NCBI RefSeq assembly: GCF_029223285.1
Contig: NZ_JARHUJ010000001.1
Span: 806,001-870,000, forward strand
Direction of reading: 5' to 3'
Origin: Paraflavitalea sp. CAU 1676
Lineage (GTDB): Bacteria; Bacteroidota; Bacteroidia; Chitinophagales; Chitinophagaceae
DNA: 64,000 bases
The position numbers and the translations under genes are program-made. The first letter of the stretch is position 1; each line of letters begins with the position of its first letter. Under the pieces are notes generated by a model that did not search any database, was not told the DNA's origin, and saw nothing but the letters and a program-made list of their open reading frames with translations. Shown piece by piece: positions 25,091 to 34,516 of this stretch.

Positions 25091-27538
25091 ATGAAACAGC
25101 TTTCTATCTATATTCTTTTCGTTTTGGGGAGTGGGTTACCTGCCCATGCTCAATCGAGTTCGTTATCTGCTACATTACCTGCTTCTTCTTCTACTTCTGT
25201 TGACGAAAATGTGTCCTTTACCGGTAAAGTTAAAGACGCCAAATCGGGCGAGTTGCTGGCTGGTGCTACTATTCAATTCCCTGACCTGAAGATCGGTGCT
25301 ACCACCAATCAGCAAGGTGTATTTCGTTTACAAAATATCCCTACCGGAAAGTACCTGGTGGAGGTGAGCTTTGCCGGTTATGCTTCGATGGTGGAGACTG
25401 TTAGCTTTTCGGGTAATACTGAGAAAGATTTCAATTTATCACGGTCATATGCTGAAAATGAAGCGGTGACGGTTACAGGGGTGTCATCGGCTACATCGGT
25501 AAAACGCACACCGGTGCCCGTGAACATCATCAAGAAGGAAGAGTTGCTGCGGGGTGTTTCTACCAACCTGATCGATGCGTTGAGCAAGACACCCGGTGTG
25601 AGCCAGGTGTCGACAGGTCCTGCCATTTCCAAACCCTCCATTAGGGGCCTGGGATACAACCGGGTTGTGGTGGTGAACGATGGTATCCGGCAGGAAGGGC
25701 AGCAATGGGGGGATGAGCATGGCATCGAGATCGACGAATATAATGTTACGAAAGCTGAAATTCTAAAGGGGCCGGCTTCTCTGATGTACGGCAGTGATGC
25801 GCTTGCCGGAGTGGTGAATATCATTTCCATTTTGCCGGCGCCGCAGGGCTCCATCCGGGGTAATGTTTTCGGTACCTACCAGACCAATAACCGGCAACGT
25901 GGTTTGCATGCCGACATTGGCGGCAATCAAAATGGATTTGTTTGGGGCGCTTATGGTTCTTACAAAGCCGCTGCCGATTATAAGAATAAGTATGACGGTT
26001 ATGTGTTCAACTCCAAATTCAATGAAAAGGACTTTGGGGGTTATATTGGCCTCAACAAGCATTGGGGATACAGCCATCTGTATGTGAGCAACTTTGATCA
26101 GCATGTTGGCCTGGTGGAAGGTGACCGTGATGATGCTACCGGCCAGTTCCTTAAACTGGTTGACAATAATGGCAGTGAGGAAGAAGCCATTGCTGCGGGT
26201 AAGGACTTTACCAGAACCGATCCGTTTGTGCCCCGCCAGCGCATCCAACATTTCAAGGTGGCTGTAGATAACAGTTTCAATCTTGGCAGCGACCGGCTTT
26301 CTGTGCTGGTGGGTTATCAGCGCAACCAGCGCCAGGAGTTTGGCAATGTACTTGATCCGGAAGAGAAAGAATTGTATTTCGACCTGAATACTGTCAATTA
26401 TAATGTTCAGTACCATTTTGCTGAAAAGAACAACTGGAAGATCAGCATTGGGGTGAATGGCATGCAGCAAAGGAATGTAAACAAAGGGGCTGAGGCGTTA
26501 ATCCCGGAGTATTCTTTGTTTGATGTGGGTGGTTTTGTCTATACGCAAAAACGTATCAATCAGCTGACCTTAAGCGGCGGTTTGCGTTTTGATAACCGTT
26601 CGATCGATTCGAAAATGCTGGCGGATGGCGCCGACGTTAAGTTCGAACCGTTTACCAAGAACTTTTCGAATGTGTCGGGTAGTGCCGGGTTGAGCTATGA
26701 GGCGAGCAAAGCGGTGACGCTGAAGCTGAATGTGGCGCGTGGTTTCAGAGCACCCAGTATTCCGGAACTGGCGAGCAACGGAGCCCACGAAGGAACGAAC
26801 CGTTATGAGTATGGGGAGCGGGACCTGAAATCGGAAACCAGCTTCCAGGTAGACGGTGGCGTGGAATTGAATACGGAACATGTGTCGCTTGCGGCGAATG
26901 TGTTTTACAACGCTGTCCGGAACTTCATCTATTATCGCAGGTTGCAGTCGGTTGCCGGCGGCGACTCTATCCTGTTGGATGGTTCGGATGAGCTGTATGC
27001 TTTCCGGTTTGATCAACATAATGCCCGGTTGTATGGCGCTGAACTGAACCTTGATATTCACCCACATCCGCTTGATTGGCTGCATATCGAGAACTCCTTC
27101 TCTATTGTTCGTGGTACGTTGAGCGAGGAGCAGGATGGCAGTAAGAACCTGCCTTTTATTCCGGCGGCGCGACTGATCAATGATGTAAAAGCGGAGTTCG
27201 CTTCGAAGGGAAAGTTGTTCAGGCATGTTTTCATCAAGGCAGAACTGGACAATTCTTTTGCCCAGAATAATCCCTTTACCGGCTATAATACCGAGACCAG
27301 TACGCCGGGCTATACCCTGCTCAATGCGGGGCTGGGCGGTGATGTGGTGAGTAAGGGTAAGACCCTGTTCAGCCTATACATTGCGGCGAACAATCTGGGT
27401 GATGTGGCTTATCAAAATCACCTGAGTAGATTGAAATACACTGCAGTAAACAATGTAACGGGGCGGACGGGTGTTTATAATATGGGCAGGAATTTCAGTG
27501 TTAAGCTCAATGTGCCTTTGTCGTTTACCAACCTGTAA
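25091..27538 (+). CDS. TonB-dependent receptor
   Basis: 815 residues. A signal peptide (about 1-21, ending AHAQ) is followed by a carboxypeptidase-regulatory-like domain (about 42-115, with GKVKDAKSGELLAGATIQFP and VEVSFAGYAS), a plug (about 130-245, with NLIDALSKTPGVSQVSTGP, SIRGLGYNRVVVVNDGIRQE and GSDALAGVVNI) and an outer-membrane beta barrel ending in aromatic SFTNL. It should take up a ligand with energy from TonB/ExbBD. The compact length and the plug RGLGYNR...DGIRQEGQQWGDEHG resemble receptors for metals or metal chelates such as ZnuD. That, and the Cys/His protein upstream, suggest metal uptake, but the ligand is not shown. Confidence 0.93.
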   Translation: MKQLSIYILFVLGSGLPAHAQSSSLSATLPASSSTSVDENVSFTGKVKDAKSGELLAGATIQFPDLKIGATTNQQGVFRLQNIPTGKYLVEVSFAGYASMVETVSFSGNTEKDFNLSRSYAENEAVTVTGVSSATSVKRTPVPVNIIKKEELLRGVSTNLIDALSKTPGVSQVSTGPAISKPSIRGLGYNRVVVVNDGIRQEGQQWGDEHGIEIDEYNVTKAEILKGPASLMYGSDALAGVVNIISILPAPQGSIRGNVFGTYQTNNRQRGLHADIGGNQNGFVWGAYGSYKAAADYKNKYDGYVFNSKFNEKDFGGYIGLNKHWGYSHLYVSNFDQHVGLVEGDRDDATGQFLKLVDNNGSEEEAIAAGKDFTRTDPFVPRQRIQHFKVAVDNSFNLGSDRLSVLVGYQRNQRQEFGNVLDPEEKELYFDLNTVNYNVQYHFAEKNNWKISIGVNGMQQRNVNKGAEALIPEYSLFDVGGFVYTQKRINQLTLSGGLRFDNRSIDSKMLADGADVKFEPFTKNFSNVSGSAGLSYEASKAVTLKLNVARGFRAPSIPELASNGAHEGTNRYEYGERDLKSETSFQVDGGVELNTEHVSLAANVFYNAVRNFIYYRRLQSVAGGDSILLDGSDELYAFRFDQHNARLYGAELNLDIHPHPLDWLHIENSFSIVRGTLSEEQDGSKNLPFIPAARLINDVKAEFASKGKLFRHVFIKAELDNSFAQNNPFTGYNTETSTPGYTLLNAGLGGDVVSKGKTLFSLYIAANNLGDVAYQNHLSRLKYTAVNNVTGRTGVYNMGRNFSVKLNVPLSFTNL

Positions 27539-27600
27539 GGGTAGGGCACATAATAATATGCAGGCTGATTCGTTATTATTGTGTGTTACTAACCCATTTC

Positions 27601-28983
27601 TTATATGATTGTGGGCCCTTCGGATCTCCGGAGGGCTTTTTTATTGCCGTTAGTTGATGGGTGACTCGCAGCTGTCTTCTTGTGGATATACCAGGAGATG
27701 AGCAGTACGGTATGTAATGACGTTGATACACAGCACCAATAGAAATAGCGGAACTCGGTATCGGCCTGGTAGATGAAGAACTGGGGTAGCAGGTATAGCA
27801 GGGACGATAACGCCAGGCACTGGGTTGCGGTCCTGAACCTGCCAGCCGGCAGTTTTAGTGTAAGCAACAATTGCACTACCGGCAATAGCAGCCAAAACCA
27901 TGGCTTCATGAACGGCAGGTCTTTGTTGGCTTTGATGTACGTGGTATAGGCCCGGAAAACGGGTGTTTCCTTCAATTTAAATCCGTAAGGATTTGTATGT
28001 ATATAAGGGTAGAAATAGTAGAAGGTGGTATCGGGCCTTTGTTTGAGTTGCAGGTAATACAGGAAGCCATCGAACCTGTTTCTGAGGTAGGTGGCCTTGT
28101 TTTCGAGGATGGCTTTTTCCCAATGGTTGATCAATACTTTTCTGGATGCTTCGTCCAGCGGGGCAAACATGGTGGTAGCGCCATTGATCCACCAGAGGTT
28201 GTCGAGGGTGGCGGTGGTAAAGCGTTGCCTGATCAGGTTGGTGTCGAATGCCGGGTAACTGGTTACGAATGCGGGGAAATAGGATTTGCCGGTTGTGACG
28301 TATATGCCGGCGATGTCGTGTGCCATCAGTTTATACTCGGGATAGGTTTTGCGGGGCTTCAATACATACTTCGTGATGGTTGAATTGATGATCAGCAGGC
28401 CGGTCAATGCCAGCATCAGCCACGCTATCTTTTTCGAAAAGGTGCCTGTATAGATATTCTCTACCCACAAATAATACAATGGTATGGAACCAGGCAGGGC
28501 ATTGATGCGCACCATGGTGCCGTAGGTGATGAGCAGGAAGGTTATGACCACTTCGGTCTTCGACATGGTCCGTGCCTGGTAATTTGCCCGCAGTATGATG
28601 GTGACCGCCAAAAGCCAGCAAAAGGCCATTTGGGTGTCTTTTACGATCAATCCGGCAAAATTCTGCACATAGGGCGCCAATGCAAAGAGGAGGAGCAGTG
28701 CGATCAGGGGGAGTGATTTTCTGCACCAGGTACTGGCGATGAGGTAGAAGCTGGTCCAGAGCAGGGCGAGTTGCATGACCAGCATCAGGAGGGGACCCTT
28801 GTAAATAAAGTTCAAGAGGCTCCATACGCCAGCCATGATGGGTGGATGCCAATCTGTATAGCTGAAATGGATGGATTGGGTATACTGATCGACCGAGTCG
28901 ATATATAGGAAGCCGGGGTAGCAGGCGACGAGGTCGAGGATAAAGCCTGTGAATGATATGGTTACTAAAAGGGCCTTGTTCAA
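27601..28983 (-). CDS. Polytopic membrane protein, DUF6020-like
   Basis: 460 residues with about ten hydrophobic segments. A large loop holds YIDSVDQYTQSIHFSYTDWH near residue 27-46, the kind of first-loop acidic and Asp/His motif found in GT-C-type lipid-sugar transferases and DUF6020 proteins. GLIVKDTQMAF (about 110-120) and MVRINALPG (about 157-165) also fit. This suggests a membrane glycosyltransferase acting from a lipid-linked donor, but the substrate is unknown. Start is TTG at 28983. The C-terminal end overlaps the receptor terminator hairpin. Single gene. Confidence 0.72.
   Translation of the reverse strand: MNKALLVTISFTGFILDLVACYPGFLYIDSVDQYTQSIHFSYTDWHPPIMAGVWSLLNFIYKGPLLMLVMQLALLWTSFYLIASTWCRKSLPLIALLLLFALAPYVQNFAGLIVKDTQMAFCWLLAVTIILRANYQARTMSKTEVVITFLLITYGTMVRINALPGSIPLYYLWVENIYTGTFSKKIAWLMLALTGLLIINSTITKYVLKPRKTYPEYKLMAHDIAGIYVTTGKSYFPAFVTSYPAFDTNLIRQRFTTATLDNLWWINGATTMFAPLDEASRKVLINHWEKAILENKATYLRNRFDGFLYYLQLKQRPDTTFYYFYPYIHTNPYGFKLKETPVFRAYTTYIKANKDLPFMKPWFWLLLPVVQLLLTLKLPAGRFRTATQCLALSSLLYLLPQFFIYQADTEFRYFYWCCVSTSLHTVLLISWYIHKKTAASHPSTNGNKKALRRSEGPTII
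27614..27642 (+). terminator. Terminator of the TonB receptor, inside the end of the convergent gene
   Basis: GCCCTTCGG and CCGGAGGGC can pair around ATCT, followed by six T and TA. The hairpin lies within the last 40 bp of the coding part of the minus-strand gene that ends at 27601. Confidence 0.65.
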
Positions 28984-29119
28984 AAGGATGCTTATATCTG
29001 CGTAATTTACTTCATTATCGTATTATACACGGTAGGATATTGCTTTAGGGGCCGTCCGGTACAATGGAGAATGCCGGCTGGTCGTTTTTGCAGGCAAGAT
29101 TGTATTTTAGTATCAAATT

Positions 29120-29584
29120 ATGGCTATGGAGCTTTCGATTACGACCCCTGCTTTGTTGTTTCCTGCTATCTCATTGTTGATGTTGGCTTATACCAACCGG
29201 TTCCTGGCGTTGGCAAGCCTGATCCGCAACCTCCACGATAAATACCAGAAGGATCCCAATCAAAAACATATTGTACACCAGATCCGCAACCTGCGTACGA
29301 GGATCCGCCTGATCAGGTCGATGCAGGCTTTGGGGGTGTTGAGTTTTATGTTTTGTGTGGTATGCATGTATTGTATTTTCCGTAACTGGACGGATGCGAG
29401 CTACCTGATCTTTGCGATCAGCATTGCTGCTTTCATGGCCTCATTGATCCTTTCGCTGCTTGAGATCTCCCTGAGCACAAAGGCGCTGGAGCTGCAGTTA
29501 AGCGATATGGAGAAGGAAACGCGTGTCAATTTCTTTACCGATATCCTTGGTACGCGCGACAGCCGGGAGGAGGATCCCTCCTAA
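29120..29584 (+). CDS. DUF2721-family membrane protein
   Basis: 154 residues with a hydrophobic N-terminal segment (about 8-28), a charged cytosolic helix with SLIRNLHDKYQKDPNQ and IRNLRTRIRLIRSMQALGV, then two transmembrane helices (about 75-95 and 103-125) and a polar tail ending GTRDSREEDPS. This is the layout of DUF2721 proteins, whose function is unknown. The first ATG (29120) and the ATG two codons later are equally good. Its stop lies 3 bp from the stop of the convergent DUF983 gene. Confidence 0.85.
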   Translation: MAMELSITTPALLFPAISLLMLAYTNRFLALASLIRNLHDKYQKDPNQKHIVHQIRNLRTRIRLIRSMQALGVLSFMFCVVCMYCIFRNWTDASYLIFAISIAAFMASLILSLLEISLSTKALELQLSDMEKETRVNFFTDILGTRDSREEDPS

Positions 29585-29587
29585 TGG

Positions 29588-30016
29588 CTATGCTTCCTTT
29601 TTGGAGACCGGTTTTTTTGACTGATAGTCAGGGTCGTATTTGACAAAGAAATACAAGTAGATGACGCGGCTCAGGCGCATGAGCCAGGGCTGCAGGAATA
29701 TAAGGAGGAATATATTGGTGCCCAGCCAAAAGAAGAAGCGGTTATCGCTGGTGGACATACCGATCAATACAAACCAGGCTACGAAGGTTGTTACTGAGAG
29801 TGCCACCGACAGGGCGTAGCTGACATATCCGGTTCCATACCAGAATCCTGGCTCCAGTTCATAGGGTTGGCCACATTCGGCGCAGGTTTGGGGCATGTCA
29901 AATACCTTCTTCAGGTTCCAGGGGTTGTTGTTTTTGAACATGGGCCCCCTTCTGCATCGTGGGCATTTCATGGTAAGCATGCTCCAGATATAATTTGGCT
30001 TGGACGGTACTGGCAT
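29588..30016 (-). CDS. DUF983-family zinc-ribbon membrane protein
   Basis: 142 residues if the ATG at 30016 is used; MLTMKCPRC (29980) or MKCPRC (29971) are alternative starts. Two Cys pairs, CPRCRRG and CAECGQP, form a zinc ribbon, followed by LEPGFWYGTGYVSYALSV and two transmembrane helices. That is the DUF983 pattern; function unknown. A full promoter (30022-30052) ends only 6 bp before the first ATG, so either the mRNA is nearly leaderless or translation begins at an internal ATG. Confidence 0.88.
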   Translation of the reverse strand: MPVPSKPNYIWSMLTMKCPRCRRGPMFKNNNPWNLKKVFDMPQTCAECGQPYELEPGFWYGTGYVSYALSVALSVTTFVAWFVLIGMSTSDNRFFFWLGTNIFLLIFLQPWLMRLSRVIYLYFFVKYDPDYQSKKPVSKKEA

Positions 30017-30021
30017 AGGTG

Positions 30022-30052
30022 CAAAGATATGCTATGATGCAAAAAGGTTCAA
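30022..30052 (-). promoter_or_regulatory. Bacteroidota-type promoter of the DUF983 gene
   Basis: On the minus strand, TTG (30052-30050), 20 bp, then TATCTTTG (30029-30022). Both boxes match the consensus and the spacing is one base longer than ideal. The -33 box sits inside the ABC-transporter terminator stem. Confidence 0.7.
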
Positions 30053-30078
30053 GGCTGTGTGACCGCCCTGAACCTTTT
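30041..30078 (-). terminator. Terminator of the ABC transporter gene
   Basis: AAAAGGTTCA (30042-30051) pairs with TGAACCTTTT (30069-30078). On the minus strand the stem ends in a T-run. It is 25 bp after the ABC-transporter stop. Confidence 0.8.
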
Positions 30079-30102
30079 GCTGCGAAATATTATGAATACT
30101 TG

Positions 30103-31890
30103 TTAAGCTGCCAGTGTTTTCTTCCGTTCTCCGATCTGCTGCCTCCACATGGCATAATAGAGTCCTTTTTCTTCCAGCAATTCTTCGTGTGAGCCTGTTT
30201 CTACGATCTCTCCTTTTTCCAGTACATAGATGCGGTCGGCGTGCATGATGGTGGAGAGCCTGTGCGCAATGAGTACAGTGATCTGGTTGCGCTGGGAAGA
30301 TACCTGTTTGATGGTATTGGTAATCTCTTCTTCGGTGAGTGAATCGAGTGAAGAGGTGGCTTCATCAAAGATCAACAGGTGTGGCTTGCGCAGGAGGGCC
30401 CGGGCGATGGACAAGCGCTGTTTTTCGCCTCCGGAGAGTTTCAAGCCTCCTTCGCCGATCATGGTGTCGATGCCTTTTTCGGCGCGCGCCAGGAGATTGG
30501 TGCAGGCCGCTTTTTGTAATGCATCTACCAGGTCTTCATCGGAGGCCTCGGGACGCACGAAGAGGAGGTTTTCTTTGATAGTGCCTGCAAACAACTGGGT
30601 TTCCTGTGTTACAAAACCAATCTGGCTGCGAAGGTCATCATAGCGGATGGCTGTTTCATCTATCCCGTTATAGAGGATTCTGCCTTCCTGAGGGCGATAC
30701 AGGCCAACCAGCAGTTTCATCAGTGTCGACTTACCGGAGCCGGACGGCCCAACGAAGGCTATGGTTTCACCAGTTTTTACCGAGAAGTTGATGTTATCGA
30801 TGGCTTTTTGCTGTGCCGTTAGGTGTTTAAACCCGACAAACTGGAAGTCGAGGGTATCCATATTGCCGAGATGCCTGGGTTCGATGGGCTCTACCTCGGG
30901 CTGTTTTTTCATGAGGGTTTCGAAATTGTTGAGCGATACTTCGGCTTCGCGATAAGAAAGTATGATATTACCAATTTCCTGCAATGGGCCGAAGATAAAG
31001 AAAGAGAAGATCTGCATGGTAACCAGTTCGCCGCCGGTCATTTTGTTGTGGTATACCAGCCACATCATAATAAAGAGGATCACCTGTCTCAGGGTATTTA
31101 CGAAGGTGCCCTGGACAAAGGATACGCTTCTGATGCGTTTGACTTTTTTTACTTCGAGGCCCAGTATCTTATAGGTGTTCTTGTTGAGCCGACCTACTTC
31201 CTGGTCGGTAAGCCCTAAGCTTTTTACCAGTTCTATATTACGCAGTGATTCGGTGGTGGCACCTGCTAAAGCAGTTGTTTCCTTGACAATGCTTTTTTGA
31301 ATAACTTTTACCTTTTTGCTCAACAGGTTAGATATGAACATGAGCAGGCCGATCCCTCCGAAATAAACAATGGGCAATGACCAGTGGATCCTGACGGCAA
31401 ACACGGATACGACCACGATTCCAATTACCACCGTGAAGAGGATGTTGACGAAATAGGCGATGAACTTTTCCGTATCACCCCGCACTTTGGTGAGTACGGA
31501 CAGGGTTTCGCCGCTACGCTGGTCTTCAAATTCCTGATAGGGGAGACGCATGGCCTGTTGCAGGCCATCGGTGAAGACTTTAGCGCCGAATTTCTGGACT
31601 ACGACGGTCATATAGTAATCCTGGAAGTTCTTGGCTATCCGGCTCACCATGGCTACCGATATGGAGCCAAGGAGCAACGGCACAACACCCCATTGCTTGT
31701 CGGTAAAGGTGAACAGGAAGGCATGCCAGTCGAATTGTCCGGGATGGTTGCGGTGATAATCGGCGAAGTTGACGAGCTTACCAAAGATGACAGGATCCAT
31801 CAGGGAGAACCCGATATTGATGGCTGCCAGTAATAAAACAAGGAATACCAGCCATTTATGTGGCTTTAAATAAGTCAGTAATATCTTCAT
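30103..31890 (-). CDS. ABC transporter, fused permease and ATPase
   Basis: 595-residue half-transporter of the type-I exporter (MsbA/MDR-like) class. Six transmembrane segments lie within about 15-310; the nucleotide-binding domain follows with Walker A GPSGSGKST (381-389), Q-loop QETQLF, signature LSGGEKQ (485-491), Walker B LLIFDEATSSLD (505-516) and the H-loop in VLIAHRLSTI. It would work as a homodimer and move a lipid, drug or peptide out of the cytoplasm. It lies next to the polysaccharide locus, but separate, and nothing links it to that job. Substrate unknown. A terminator follows. Confidence 0.95.
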   Translation of the reverse strand: MKILLTYLKPHKWLVFLVLLLAAINIGFSLMDPVIFGKLVNFADYHRNHPGQFDWHAFLFTFTDKQWGVVPLLLGSISVAMVSRIAKNFQDYYMTVVVQKFGAKVFTDGLQQAMRLPYQEFEDQRSGETLSVLTKVRGDTEKFIAYFVNILFTVVIGIVVVSVFAVRIHWSLPIVYFGGIGLLMFISNLLSKKVKVIQKSIVKETTALAGATTESLRNIELVKSLGLTDQEVGRLNKNTYKILGLEVKKVKRIRSVSFVQGTFVNTLRQVILFIMMWLVYHNKMTGGELVTMQIFSFFIFGPLQEIGNIILSYREAEVSLNNFETLMKKQPEVEPIEPRHLGNMDTLDFQFVGFKHLTAQQKAIDNINFSVKTGETIAFVGPSGSGKSTLMKLLVGLYRPQEGRILYNGIDETAIRYDDLRSQIGFVTQETQLFAGTIKENLLFVRPEASDEDLVDALQKAACTNLLARAEKGIDTMIGEGGLKLSGGEKQRLSIARALLRKPHLLIFDEATSSLDSLTEEEITNTIKQVSSQRNQITVLIAHRLSTIMHADRIYVLEKGEIVETGSHEELLEEKGLYYAMWRQQIGERKKTLAA

Positions 31891-32022
31891 AGCTATTTGA
31901 TGCTTGGGGAATTAGGAATTAACCGGCAAAGGACCTTGAAAGTTCAAATTCCATACAATTTCGGAAAAAATGGCAAGATGGCAGTTGCTAAAGGTGTAAC
32001 TGTGTGGGCTGGTGGGTAAGCT

Positions 32023-33168
32023 TTATTTGGATGGGTGCAAGAGAGGGGGCGCTGATTGCTTTAATTGTTTTTCGTTGTAGCAGTTTACAAAGAATAATTC
32101 ATAGGCATTGACTATCCGGTCCCAGTTGTAGGTGTTCTCTATCTTTTGCCGGTTGTTGTTGCGCATCGAAAGATTGCCATCGTTTTTAGACAGATTTTCC
32201 GCATAATGACGAATGTCGCCGGCGGTTTCGAAATAATACCCATCGGTTTCCAGCACGGACTTGTTGAATACATTATCCTGGGCAACGATCAGTGCGCCGC
32301 TACCCATGGCTTCCAGCAGTGAAGGGTTGGTGCCGCCTACTGAATGACCGTGGAAGTACAGGTTAGAGTAATAGATCAGGTTATTGACATGACTTTGGTT
32401 GAAGATGGCACCTACGAAGCGGATCCGCCGGTCTGTGGCATACTTGCCGGTTAGGTATTTCCCGAACTTGTTGCCGGTATTGCCCACGACTATGAAATCC
32501 TGTATGGCCCGGGATGCATGATATCCATCCAATATTGTTTCAATATTGTTTTCGGGTTCCATACGAGCCATCAGCATATTGTAGCCATACAGTTTGAGCT
32601 GATAGATTGCCGGAATTGTTTCGTCGGGCTGATTGAAGGGCGTGGCGCCATAAGCTATATAAACCGGCTCTACCTGGTATTTCTCTTTGAGGTATGATTG
32701 TATGTACGTAGAGTCGGCTACAAAATGGTCGCTGTACCTGATGGCCAAATGTTCGGCGTACTGCAGGAATTTTTGAACGGGCGCTGCGTATTTAGTTCTT
32801 TTCCATTCCAGTCCATCCATATTGGAAATGATGATTGGCGATGACGGATAGAGAAAGCCCCATACTGAACTGCTGGTGTATCCCAGGAAAAGCAGTACAT
32901 CGAATTTTCGTTTTCCTGCATCCCGGACACAATTGAGGTCATAGATAAATTGGCCGGCTGTACCGAGCAGGTGTTCGGGATCGTAACAATGCAGGATGTG
33001 TACGCCCTTCCACCTGGTTTGCTGGTTGCTATGATTATGGGAGTTATAAACGAATACTTCGTGTTCTTTTTGCGCAAGCCTGGTCGACAGGTGTTCTGCA
33101 AAGTATTCAAAGCCGCCATAGTTATTGGGGATGCCACGGGTCCCTATTATGCCAATGCGTAGTTTCAT
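32023..33168 (-). CDS. Glycosyltransferase with DUF1972 N-terminal domain
   Basis: 381 residues, GT-B fold. The start MKLRIGIIGTRGIPNNYGGF is the hallmark of DUF1972 glycosyltransferases (often rhamnosyl- or mannosyltransferases of polysaccharide pathways). The C-terminal half has ARMEPENNIETILDGYHASR and GHSVGGTNPSLLEAMGSGAL, the GT4 donor-nucleotide region with a conserved glutamate. It overlaps the upstream glycosyltransferase by 4 bp (33165-33168), so the two are coupled. Cytoplasmic; adds one sugar to the polysaccharide repeat unit. Donor and acceptor unknown. Confidence 0.92.
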   Translation of the reverse strand: MKLRIGIIGTRGIPNNYGGFEYFAEHLSTRLAQKEHEVFVYNSHNHSNQQTRWKGVHILHCYDPEHLLGTAGQFIYDLNCVRDAGKRKFDVLLFLGYTSSSVWGFLYPSSPIIISNMDGLEWKRTKYAAPVQKFLQYAEHLAIRYSDHFVADSTYIQSYLKEKYQVEPVYIAYGATPFNQPDETIPAIYQLKLYGYNMLMARMEPENNIETILDGYHASRAIQDFIVVGNTGNKFGKYLTGKYATDRRIRFVGAIFNQSHVNNLIYYSNLYFHGHSVGGTNPSLLEAMGSGALIVAQDNVFNKSVLETDGYYFETAGDIRHYAENLSKNDGNLSMRNNNRQKIENTYNWDRIVNAYELFFVNCYNEKQLKQSAPPLLHPSK

Positions 33169-34247
33169 GTGATATTCAATACCTGCCTGTACGCGAATAA
33201 TGTCTTTTCGGCTGCTTTGTGCCAGGTATAATGGGTAATTATTTTTTCCTGCAATGCTGCAGGAGCAGGAGCGGTTGCGGCCAGGTGGATGGCGTTACGG
33301 ATTGAATCGGGCGAGTTGGGATCACAATAAAAGGCATAATCCTCAAAGTACTCCCGCGTATATCCTTTATCTGTTATAACGATATTACATCCCATGGCGG
33401 CTGCTTCGAGGGAGGAAAGTCCGCAGGTTTCGAACCAGCTGGGTAGGACATGGACGGTTGCTTGTTGGTAGTATTTGATCAATTCCGCTTGTGGAAGGTG
33501 ATCGATAAAGGTGATATTGGGGCCGGCAATTTCCTTACAGTTGTTGTAGTAAGCCTGTTGATTGGGTGCCGGATCTCCTATGAGCAAGAGCCTGTACGAT
33601 GAATTGTTGATAGCCTTAATAAGGTTCAATTGATTCTTGATGCCTTCGATACGGGCTACACAAAGGACTAGGTTGGGGTCTTTGACCGCATCCTGCTCCG
33701 GTTTAAAGAGAGCTGGTGATACCCCATTGGGTACGATGGCGAACTGATTGCGGACTTTGTATTGTTGCCGCAGTGCATTTTGCTCAAGCATGGAGTTAGG
33801 GAGCAGAAATGCGCATTTTTTCAGGATCAGCTCAATGCTTTTTTGTTGTCCTTTCAGTAGATAAGCGGCTGAGATTGACCGGTCGGTCCTATTCAGCCAC
33901 CTTGCTACCACCTTTAGGTATTCGATGGTGTTTTGTGGAAGGTGTCGCGATATCCGGCCTATTATTCCGCCTCTGTATGTTTTATCAAACAGGCTGTAAT
34001 TGACCAGGATAGGGGATATAACATAGGGCATTGTAAGGTGGCCTATATGGGGTAGTATATCGGCTGGCCTGGTAAGGTTGAAAAAATGCAGCAGCGTATA
34101 TCTGTTATAGTCAATACGCTGATTGGCCGGTAGTATGACGACTTCGGTGCCGAGTTGTCTGATTAGAGCTGCGGTGTTGACTACCTGGTGGGTATCGCCT
34201 CCGATAACCGTAAACAGAGTTGATCTTACTATATACGCTACTTTCAT
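33165..34247 (-). CDS. Glycosyltransferase family 4-like
   Basis: 360 residues, GT-B fold. The N-terminal half has MKVAYIVRSTLFTVIGGDTH with the acceptor-side loop; the C-terminal half has LCVARIEGIKNQLNLIKAIN and PSWFETCGLSSLEAAAMGCN, with the EX7E-type glutamates of GT4. First gene of a two-gene minus-strand unit with the DUF1972 enzyme. The 269-bp gap to the divergent operon starting at 34517 probably holds promoters for both. Sugar specificity cannot be told. Confidence 0.9.
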   Translation of the reverse strand: MKVAYIVRSTLFTVIGGDTHQVVNTAALIRQLGTEVVILPANQRIDYNRYTLLHFFNLTRPADILPHIGHLTMPYVISPILVNYSLFDKTYRGGIIGRISRHLPQNTIEYLKVVARWLNRTDRSISAAYLLKGQQKSIELILKKCAFLLPNSMLEQNALRQQYKVRNQFAIVPNGVSPALFKPEQDAVKDPNLVLCVARIEGIKNQLNLIKAINNSSYRLLLIGDPAPNQQAYYNNCKEIAGPNITFIDHLPQAELIKYYQQATVHVLPSWFETCGLSSLEAAAMGCNIVITDKGYTREYFEDYAFYCDPNSPDSIRNAIHLAATAPAPAALQEKIITHYTWHKAAEKTLFAYRQVLNIT

Positions 34248-34390
34248 AAGAACCCTTATCCCTAATTCGGAGAAGGGGGCCCCGGGGTTGCTTCCTATTG
34301 CTTGATTTTTACCACTTAACGCAGGGGCTGTTGTGTGTTGGAGAATTGCTAAAGCCTATATATAAACTGGCAGGTTTGATTTGTTTAATA

Positions 34391-34398
34391 TATTTTTG
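34391..34398 (+). promoter_or_regulatory. Candidate -7 element for the polysaccharide operon (TATTTTTG)
   Basis: TATTTTTG fits TAnnTTTG. It lies about 120 bp before the first gene (34517). No TTG is found 19 bp upstream, so this is a partial match only. Confidence 0.4.
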
Positions 34399-34516
34399 CG
34401 CAACCTGTGTAGTGGCAGGAAATATGTGGTTTTTGGTGTATATGTGCCTGTGTTTGAAGGCTTTGTTTAGATTCCTTTCAAAATTTAATAACTATCCATT
34501 CGTTTAAAGCGGGTAT

